DNA of 35,142 nucleotides from positions 1 through 35,142 of the IMG/VR virus record IMGVR_UViG_3300043409_000685; one strand, given 5' to 3'. The notes under the pieces are model-generated. The model was not told where the DNA came from and ran no database searches. It saw only the letters and a list, made by a program, of their open reading frames with translations. This document shows, in pieces, positions 30,192 through 35,142 of this stretch. The DNA is from a virus. Made by a program: the position numbers and the translations under genes. Position 1 is the first letter of the stretch; every line of letters begins with the position of its first letter.

Positions 30192-32260
30192 TATCTCAGC
30201 GCTCCAGAAAGTTTAGTCAAAAACTCGTTTTCCATTTCAGCAACGCTATCGCTGGCTTTTGACATTTGCAGTTCTACGATCTTGCTCTTGTTTTTGATAT
30301 CCGCTTCCTTCAGCATCAATTCTGCGATCTTCACCCGCTTGTCAAACTCGCGGCTGTTAGCGTCATCCGCGTTGGGTAGATTCTTGGTTACCGAGGCTAG
30401 GATCTTGGCTTCGGCTTCTTTCGGCATTAGCTGCACTTCGGTAAGCAACTTCTGCACTTCGGCACGGTTCTGCTCGGCCTGCGTCGTGTTGAGCGCAATC
30501 TGTGCTTGTGCGGCTTGCATCGCTAATTGCTGTTGCACCTGCTGCATCTGCTGCGCTTCCGGGTTCGGTTGCGACATTTCATCCAGTTTTGCCATCAGCT
30601 CGTAGCGATTCGACAGGCTGGAATTACCCAAGATGCCCTTCAGGATCAGCGGCAGCACTGGCGTATCTGGTCCCAGTGTCTGCAATAACCCAATAAACTG
30701 CTGCTGCTCGTACTCGCGCGCGATGATGCCCAGTGTTGCCGTCGGGATAAACTTCATGTCCACCGATGGATACCGTTCGGGGTCAAACTGCATATACCGA
30801 TAGGCCGCTTTGTAAATGAACGGAATCAAGAAATCCTCTTGAAAGTTCACCAGCGTGCGCTTGTATTTCTTGATGATGGTTGCCACCGCCATTGACATTC
30901 CGGCGCCATCACGGTTGCCCTGGCTAACCATGCCCTGCGAGTCCAGCGTGCCGGTTGCCTGCAGCAACATAGTCTCGAACACCTTGGCCGTTGTCAGATT
31001 GTTGCCGTCGGTGCTGCCGAACTTGAACGGATACAGGATCTCGCTCGGCGCGCCGTTGGTGAGAATGGCCTTACCAGGCTTCACTTCAAACTTTGCCCCG
31101 CGCGGTAGCCGTGTGGCGTCCATAGCGATCATCGGGCTGGTGGTCAACGCCAGTGAGTCCAGATGGCTACGCACCTGGGCATCGATCGCCTTCTGCATGT
31201 TAAAGGCTTTTTCAACCGTGCCGCGGCCAAGCAGTCGATTCGGAACAGTATCGTCCTGATACGAAATGATCGGACGATCCTTCATCATGTACGGACTTTC
31301 TTCGGCCTTCAGCAGCACGCTCTCGTTTGCAATAACAACGATTGCTTCCACCAAGTCGGAATACTCATCCTGCGCTGAACTCTCGGGAAACAGATCGACG
31401 ATATCTTCGTCGCTGTTCGTCAGCAGCTCGCGCGGCACCAGACCGTAATAGGTCAGCAAGCGCACTTTCCCGTCACGATACTGCGTGATCTCTTGCGTAG
31501 GCTCCAGCTTTGTGTCTTCCGAGTCTGTGCCTAGCTCCACCTTACGATAGATGCCGTCTTCCTGCCCTTTGACGATCTTGTGGATGGAAATATACTTTTC
31601 CACCGCCACGCCCATGCAGTCATCAACACTGGTGCCGTTTGGGTCGAACAGGAAATTCTTGGGGTTGACCGGCATAATTACAACGCCGATGCGCTCCTTC
31701 TCCTGCACACCTATTGCCGCTTGCCCCATCTGCCCGGGTATCGGTTGCGTAGCAGGCACAAACAGCTTGCTAGCAACCACCGCAATCTCGCCTATGCCGG
31801 TGCCGTAAATCTCGGCCATTAGCTCGATTTGGTCGATAGATTTTCGGATCTTATCAACCTTGAAGTCTTCCATGAGCTGCGCCTTCAACATCTCCACGTC
31901 CAACGGGTTGTTGTTCACATCCCGCAGGTCGTCCTGGATGTCGAAGAAATCACCCTGGCCGAAGATCGCTTCCATGATCTCCGCGTGCCGTGTCTCGACG
32001 GCCTGCTGCGCGGCTGGCGTGACGATGCGACTGCGCTCAGAATCGCGGCGCTTGTCCTGCGCCGCCCATTGGCCGCGAAAGATGCGCTCGTATTCTTCCC
32101 ACAGGGCTAGAAAATTGGTATCGCGGTAAGTGCGCCAGCGGTCGCAGTGGTCGATAACGAAAGATGTCAGCTCGCGATCATTTTCGGTCGGCTGCTGGTA
32201 TTCATACTCGCCGATGACGCCGTTCTCATCGCCGGTTTCACTGTCATTCACAAACGCCAT
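30191..32260 (-). CDS. portal protein (head-tail connector), 689 aa
   Basis: This is the dodecameric portal through which DNA enters and leaves. It shows the family pattern of podovirus portals: FVIDHCDRWRTYRDTNFLAL, WAAQDKRRDSERSRIVTPAA and ETRHAEIMEAIFGQGDFFDI at the N-terminus, YGTGIGEIAVV and NPKNFLFDPNGTSVDDCMGV in the wing, DDTVPNRLLGRGTVEKAFNM in the stem/crown region, and a long Gln-rich C-terminal coil (EAQQMQQVQQQLAMQAAQAQ) that could form a barrel. It lies directly behind the large terminase with GGGAG nine bases before ATG. Confidence 0.9.
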   Translation of the reverse strand: MAFVNDSETGDENGVIGEYEYQQPTENDRELTSFVIDHCDRWRTYRDTNFLALWEEYERIFRGQWAAQDKRRDSERSRIVTPAAQQAVETRHAEIMEAIFGQGDFFDIQDDLRDVNNNPLDVEMLKAQLMEDFKVDKIRKSIDQIELMAEIYGTGIGEIAVVASKLFVPATQPIPGQMGQAAIGVQEKERIGVVIMPVNPKNFLFDPNGTSVDDCMGVAVEKYISIHKIVKGQEDGIYRKVELGTDSEDTKLEPTQEITQYRDGKVRLLTYYGLVPRELLTNSDEDIVDLFPESSAQDEYSDLVEAIVVIANESVLLKAEESPYMMKDRPIISYQDDTVPNRLLGRGTVEKAFNMQKAIDAQVRSHLDSLALTTSPMIAMDATRLPRGAKFEVKPGKAILTNGAPSEILYPFKFGSTDGNNLTTAKVFETMLLQATGTLDSQGMVSQGNRDGAGMSMAVATIIKKYKRTLVNFQEDFLIPFIYKAAYRYMQFDPERYPSVDMKFIPTATLGIIAREYEQQQFIGLLQTLGPDTPVLPLILKGILGNSSLSNRYELMAKLDEMSQPNPEAQQMQQVQQQLAMQAAQAQIALNTTQAEQNRAEVQKLLTEVQLMPKEAEAKILASVTKNLPNADDANSREFDKRVKIAELMLKEADIKNKSKIVELQMSKASDSVAEMENEFLTKLSGALR

Positions 32261-32263
32261 ATA

Positions 32264-33520
32264 TCAGACTCCCGACACTACGTCGATAGGCACCCAGGTG
32301 TCTTCCTGCTCCTCAAAATACGACGTTATCGCCAACTGATCTATATAGGAAAGCGCGTCTGGCAGGTCGTCGTGGACGCCCTGCGCTGGGAACATCAATA
32401 ACTGATCCACGAATTCATCAAAATCCTCATCACTATTGAGGATAACCCGACCATGCTCGAAACGGCCTTGCAACGACCAGATGATCCGGTCTGCCTTTTT
32501 TCGGTTGCCATGCGTCAGGTCAATAATGTGAGAATATACATTACTTTTACGCATTAGGTCACTTAAATATGGCAAAACGGCGTTTTTTAACGCTCCGCGC
32601 TCAATTCCCACTGCTACCGGGCGATAATCGCGTATTGCCATCAGGATATTGGACGCGGTTTCCTTGATGTCCCAACGGCCATGATCGATCTTTTTCACCC
32701 ACCACTTGCCGTCATCGGTAACTTTGACCACGGCGATCGCGGTTTCGTCCAGCCGCTTGCGCGCATTTGCTGCTTGCTTGGAAACTTCTTCAAATCCGGC
32801 TAGATCGCACGCTATATAGTAGCTTCCGACTTCAGGCTCTTCGCCATACTTAAGCCATACCTCTTTGAAGATATCGCTACCGGCGGTATCGAAGCTCGCC
32901 ATGTATTCCTGTTTGAAACTGAAGCTCGATAGCGTCTTCTTCGCGCTCTCGATCTCGTCCGGGTCGATCATCGGGTTGTCTTTGGTCGTGAAATGCCAAG
33001 ACTTCCAGTCGGAATCCGTTTCGTTCTTTCCAAGGTTGAACAGATCGTAAAACCAATTGCGCCCTCGTGGGGTGCCGATAAAGATTGCGCGCCCTTTCTT
33101 GTCGCTCAAGCTGGCTCTGATGACCTGCTCCCACGCCTCGGACTTGATATCTGCCACCTCATCCAGGACCGCATAGGTCAGGCTGACCCCGCGCAGCGTG
33201 TCCGGTCGGTCGGCGCCGCGCACGTAGATGCGCGCGCCGTTGATGAGTGTGATATCCAGATTGTTGACGTGGCTAGATTGAATCACCTCCCTTCCCAGAT
33301 CCAGCAGCAGATCCCAGATGATCTGCCGGGACTGCCCCATCGTCGGGCTGACATACAGCACTGCTGATCCTTGCGGGCAGCGCAACGCCTCGATCAATAA
33401 CGTCGTTGCCGCCAGTCTTGACTTGCCGCAGCGCCGACCGGCTGCGATCACCTTAAATCGTGTGGTGTCCTTGAAGACTTCCTGCTGCCAAGGCAACAGG
33501 CTGAAGTTTAAGTCGGCCAT
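32264..33520 (-). CDS. terL: terminase large subunit, 418 aa
   Basis: This motor cuts and packages DNA. The ATPase has Walker A AAGRRCGKSR (26-35), Walker B YAVLDE (D120, E121) and the coupling motif IFIGTPRGRNWFYDLF (147-161). The RNase H-like nuclease shows D239 in YYIACDLAG, E307 in VGIERGA and the last acidic pair in DDLPDALSY (about 384-392). The start overlaps the small-subunit stop (TAATG). The length is at the short end for the family but all motifs are present. Confidence 0.93.
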   Translation of the reverse strand: MADLNFSLLPWQQEVFKDTTRFKVIAAGRRCGKSRLAATTLLIEALRCPQGSAVLYVSPTMGQSRQIIWDLLLDLGREVIQSSHVNNLDITLINGARIYVRGADRPDTLRGVSLTYAVLDEVADIKSEAWEQVIRASLSDKKGRAIFIGTPRGRNWFYDLFNLGKNETDSDWKSWHFTTKDNPMIDPDEIESAKKTLSSFSFKQEYMASFDTAGSDIFKEVWLKYGEEPEVGSYYIACDLAGFEEVSKQAANARKRLDETAIAVVKVTDDGKWWVKKIDHGRWDIKETASNILMAIRDYRPVAVGIERGALKNAVLPYLSDLMRKSNVYSHIIDLTHGNRKKADRIIWSLQGRFEHGRVILNSDEDFDEFVDQLLMFPAQGVHDDLPDALSYIDQLAITSYFEEQEDTWVPIDVVSGV

Positions 33521-33834
33521 TAGGCCACGTCCTCTATGTCCTTTTGCCCCGGCGTCGCTTCAATAGTCGCGCCAATACCAGTGATGTTTATCGTCACCGC
33601 GCCACGGTGTCCTTTGTCTTTCTCAAACAAACTGACCGGCAGCGTGCGCTCCATACATAACTTCAGTGCGGCCATCTGGCTAGGATGATCGTCGTTCATC
33701 GCAATATCCACCACTTTCTGCACCACGCGCTGGCCGCTGCTGTCGAGCAGCATCTGCTTTAACTCGTTCAAACGCTGGTAGTCCGTCTTCGGCAGCACCT
33801 TCGGCGCGCGATACCGTTTGGTCAGCTTGTCCAT
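33520..33834 (-). CDS. terS: terminase small subunit, 104 aa
   Basis: The product has a basic N-terminus (MDKLTKRYRAPKVLPKTDYQ), a helical middle (RLNELKQMLLDSSGQRVVQK) with NDDHPSQMAALKLCMERTLP, and a C-terminal beta-hairpin that would contact the large subunit. It is just upstream of, and coupled to, terL. It should recognise the packaging site, which may lie in the repeat-rich stretch just upstream (33835-34281). GGAAA precedes ATG 33834. Confidence 0.8.
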   Translation of the reverse strand: MDKLTKRYRAPKVLPKTDYQRLNELKQMLLDSSGQRVVQKVVDIAMNDDHPSQMAALKLCMERTLPVSLFEKDKGHRGAVTINITGIGATIEATPGQKDIEDVA

Positions 33835-33840
33835 ATTTCC

Positions 33841-33885
33841 AACTATAACTTATTACTAGTTAAACCGCTACTGTAAGTAGCTTAC
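33841..33885. promoter_or_regulatory. AT-rich leader with overlapping inverted repeats upstream of terS
   Basis: Directly upstream of terS are CTACTGTAAGTAG (33868-33880) and GTAAGTAGCTTAC (33873-33885), two perfect inverted repeats that share eight bases and so cannot both fold at once. CTTATTACT at 33849-33857 recurs at 34622-34630. This looks like an operator or a switchable RNA, but no clear -10/-35 pair is seen. Confidence 0.4.
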
Positions 33886-33910
33886 TTGCGCCGTTTTGCT
33901 CTTTTTTTGT

Positions 33911-33961
33911 GGGTGGGGGGGTCCGCAAATTTCTCGTGCCGACCGATACCCCCTCCCCCCC
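33911..33961. other. G-tract and C-tract pair
   Basis: GGGTGGGGGGG (33911-33921) and CCCCCTCCCCCCC (33949-33961) can pair as a hairpin with a 29-base loop, and each strand carries one run that could take part in a G-quadruplex. A T-run (33902-33908) precedes it on the plus strand. For leftward transcripts an A-run follows, so it is not a terminator. Confidence 0.6.
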
Positions 33962-33964
33962 ATG

Positions 33965-33989
33965 TTGCACTGCAGCATATTGCACTGCA
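33965..33989. repeat. two direct copies of TTGCACTGCA
   Basis: TTGCACTGCA occurs at 33965-33974 and 33980-33989, a 15-bp period. It lies between the C-tract and the 8-bp array, upstream of terS. Spaced direct repeats of this size near terS would suit a terminase recognition site. Confidence 0.6.
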
Positions 33990-34008
33990 CCATGCGGATT
34001 TTTGCCCG

Positions 34009-34233
34009 GGAGCCAGCGGGCCAGCGGATCCGCCAGCCAGCCAGCCAGCGGATCCGCCAGCCAGCCGACGAGCCGACGAGCCAGCCAGCCAGCCGACGAG
34101 CCAGGCGAGCCGGGCGAGCCAGGCGAGCCGACCAGCCGACGAGCCGACGAGCCGACGAGCCGACGAGCCGACGAGCCGACGAGCCGACGAGCCGACGAGC
34201 CGACGAGCCGACGAGCCGACGAGCCGACGAGCC
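34009..34233. repeat. low-complexity region with 8-bp tandem array
   Basis: From 34009 the sequence is built of CCAG and GGATCCG-containing units, then of the 8-mer AGCCGACG. From 34134 to 34233 the 8-mer repeats perfectly for 100 bases (12.5 units); earlier copies at 34063-34133 are imperfect. Because 8 is not a multiple of 3, all three plus frames encode the same 8-residue repeat (RRADEPTS) and none contains a stop; the minus strand is also open. I see no ribosome binding site before it, so I treat it as noncoding. Together with 33835-34008 it fills the 447-base gap between terS and the 34282 gene. Confidence 0.9.
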
Positions 34234-34281
34234 AGATTATGTTAAATCACGTGGGCGTAAAGATATTGCGTGCGCAGCCTA

Positions 34282-34497
34282 TCAGTCTGATTTTTTCACT
34301 AACGCGATATTTTCCGGTCGCATACCTGGGCGGTACCCTAGCGCGTGCAAATGCTGGTAGATCGCTAGAATCTCATGCCAACCTTGCGAGAGATCGCCAG
34401 ACCCAGCTGCTAACAATACCGCGCGCGCCAGGGGGGTAAGTGGCCGCCGGAACGCGACGGTATCAATTTTGCATGGGCGGCCTTTCATGCGCGCCAT
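34282..34497 (-). CDS. hypothetical first gene of late unit, 71 aa
   Basis: The protein is basic at the start (MARMKGRPCKIDTVAFRRPL) and helical after (LARAVLLAAGSGDLSQGWHE, ILAIYQHLHALGYRPGMRP). The ATG has no Shine-Dalgarno site; TATAGA sits at the distance of a -10 box if the ATG itself were the transcript start, so a leaderless message is possible. No family is recognised. It is separated from terS by the repeat region. Confidence 0.55.
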   Translation of the reverse strand: MARMKGRPCKIDTVAFRRPLTPLARAVLLAAGSGDLSQGWHEILAIYQHLHALGYRPGMRPENIALVKKSD

Positions 34498-34611
34498 TGT
34501 ACTCTATAGGCACTATTAGCTACTTTTGACCCCGGTAAAAGTCGCGCCCACAGAAATCCGGGTACCTACTACTAATATCTAATAAATGTACCAAACAGTT
34601 TTGTGATCTAC

Positions 34612-34639
34612 TGAAATATAGCTTATTACTGATATTTCA
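34612..34639. promoter_or_regulatory. inverted repeat in divergent early/late control region
   Basis: TGAAATAT (34612-34619) and ATATTTCA (34632-34639) are perfect inverted arms with a 12-base spacer, inside the 281-base gap between the leftward late unit and the rightward early unit. A second pair GGTAC / GTACC lies nearby (34561-34565 and 34588-34592). A protein binding here could switch between the units. Confidence 0.5.
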
Positions 34640-34696
34640 ATGCGTTGGCGCTGTCGCGCGGCAAATAAAACTGCAAAGTTTGCACGTTAAAATTAT

Positions 34697-34725
34697 TTGT
34701 GACGAAAAAGCTTGCAAAATAGAAT
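34697..34725 (+). promoter_or_regulatory. sigma70-like early promoter
   Basis: TTGTGA (34697-34702), a 17-base spacer and TAGAAT (34720-34725) match the -35 and -10 consensus at four and five of six positions. Transcription would begin near 34732 and give a leader of about 47 bases before ATG 34779. It is the best host-type promoter in the window and would drive the early unit through the contig join. Confidence 0.65.
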
Positions 34726-34778
34726 CAGGCATGGTGAAATGCTCTTGCTGTCCCGAAAATCAACTACAGGAAACTACC

Positions 34779-34991
34779 ATGAACAAATCCGAAACACGCG
34801 AATTGAATAAACTGATTGCCCTTGCAAATGCAATAGCTGGCACCGATTCGCGCCATTGTGTGGCATATCTGGCACGCGGCTATAGCGCGCTAATCCGTGC
34901 TACGCGCACAACGAACTCGCGCGATCACATGCTCGATTGCGCTCAACGCAATCCCGCCGTAATCGCGCACCCGGATTTTATAATCTCGTAG
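34779..34991 (+). CDS. first early gene, hypothetical conserved-type protein, 70 aa
   Basis: ATG 34779 follows AGGAA by seven bases. An in-frame ATG at 34731 would be at the predicted transcript start, so it is unlikely. The product (NKSETRELNKLIALANAIAG, VAYLARGYSALIRATRTTNS, then VIAHPDFIIS) is helical and basic and resembles small early proteins found in many phages and plasmids, all of unknown function. Its last seven codons lie in the 126-bp repeat, so it directly precedes the gene start at 74 / 35045. Confidence 0.7.
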   Translation: MNKSETRELNKLIALANAIAGTDSRHCVAYLARGYSALIRATRTTNSRDHMLDCAQRNPAVIAHPDFIIS

Positions 34992-35097
34992 CATCCATGC
35001 GCGCCAATTGGCGCGCATGAAAATCAACTAAATTGGAGTAAAACATGAACAAAAAACAGGCGCACGAGATTCACGGCGGATTGACCCAAACGACAAA
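34972..35097. repeat. 126-bp direct repeat, right copy
   Basis: This copy is identical to 1-126. Here it is preceded by the rest of the 34779 gene and followed by 45 bases not found elsewhere in the window. Joining this copy to the left one closes the genome at 34,971 bases. Confidence 0.9.
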
Positions 35098-35142
35098 AAT
35101 GCCGTGCAAATCCTACTCTTTACCTACAATCGCGTGCGTTAC
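35045..35142 (+). CDS. 5' end of intact conserved phage gene (runs off the window)
   Basis: ATG 35045 follows GGAGTAAAAC. The 32 visible codons begin NKKQAHEIHGGLTQTT and continue KMPCKSYSLPTIACVT. From memory, a family of phage proteins starts with GGL(S/T)xxxKMPxxSYxLPAxxCxxG and goes on with a CxxCYA motif; its function is not known to me. The fit is good over the short part visible. The same first 17 codons at 74 lead into something else, so this is the likely ancestral form of that locus. Confidence 0.6.
   Translation, partial: MNKKQAHEIHGGLTQTTKMPCKSYSLPTIACV

Noticed and set aside
33911-33961. Intrinsic terminator between the first late gene and terS
   Set aside because: The hairpin is followed by an A-run, not a U-run, in the direction of transcription.
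34009-34233. CRISPR array
   Set aside because: The repeat unit is only 8 bases and directly tandem; there are no spacers, no longer repeats and no cas genes.
33886-34439. Three overlapping plus-strand open frames across the 8-bp array
   Set aside because: They are open only because the repeat has no stop in any frame. None has a ribosome binding site, and all encode the same repeat peptide.
1-35097. Simple terminal repeats of a linear virion genome
   Set aside because: The right copy is not at the very end; 45 different bases follow it. The repeat also splits a gene. Assembly overlap with a variant branch fits better, though physical ends were not tested.
1-35142. tRNA genes, integrase, phage RNA polymerase, toxin-antitoxin pair
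   Set aside because: I looked for tRNA-like cloverleaf ends, integrase catalytic motifs, single-subunit polymerase motifs and paired toxin/antitoxin layouts and found none that I could support.

Overview
The window is almost the whole genome of a tailed double-stranded DNA bacteriophage of podovirus type. It has a terminase pair, portal, scaffold, coat, tail-needle/nozzle-like proteins and three large ejection-type proteins, but no tail tube, sheath or tape-measure gene. I see no integrase, repressor, phage RNA polymerase, tRNA or reverse transcriptase, so a lytic phage using host RNA polymerase is the simplest reading. Shine-Dalgarno sites are strong. The GH108 endolysin, three-TM holin and secreted disulfide-type protein suggest a Gram-negative host; gene style and moderately high GC fit a beta- or gammaproteobacterium, but this is a weak inference.

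The first 126 bases recur at 34972-35097, so the contig closes into a circle of about 34.97 kb. The copies then diverge. The right-hand copy reads into the conserved start of a known type of phage gene, while the left-hand copy reads into a different gene. This looks like two alleles of one locus, intact and deleted, caught in one assembly.

There are four transcription units. (1) A plus-strand early unit runs from a sigma70-like promoter (34697-34725) through the contig join to about 1946. It holds small unknown proteins, many coupled by ATGA overlaps, including three tiny membrane peptides. (2) A minus-strand replication unit (8917 to 1972) holds a DUF2800 nuclease, a protein in the usual DUF2815 slot, a family A DNA polymerase and a primase-helicase. 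Units 1 and 2 converge on a bidirectional terminator at 1944-1976. (3) A plus-strand unit (9007 to 13410) holds a VRR-NUC nuclease, a DUF3310 protein, a SNF2-like helicase and about eleven small genes, ending in a helix-turn-helix protein. Units 2 and 3 diverge from one palindromic promoter/operator at 8948-8980. (4) A 21-kb minus-strand late unit (34497 to 13361) holds, in transcription order, a small gene, a repeat-rich noncoding stretch, terminase, portal, a collagen-like fibre, scaffold, coat, head-tail genes, tail proteins, ejection proteins and the lysis cassette. Its last gene (endolysin) overlaps the last gene of unit 3 tail to tail.

The least explained parts are the 34.0-34.23 kb array of an 8-bp repeat that is open in every frame, the neighbouring G/C tracts and direct repeats (a candidate packaging or control site), the twelve-cysteine secreted protein beside the lysis genes with a decayed gene copy behind it, and the two-allele locus at the contig ends.
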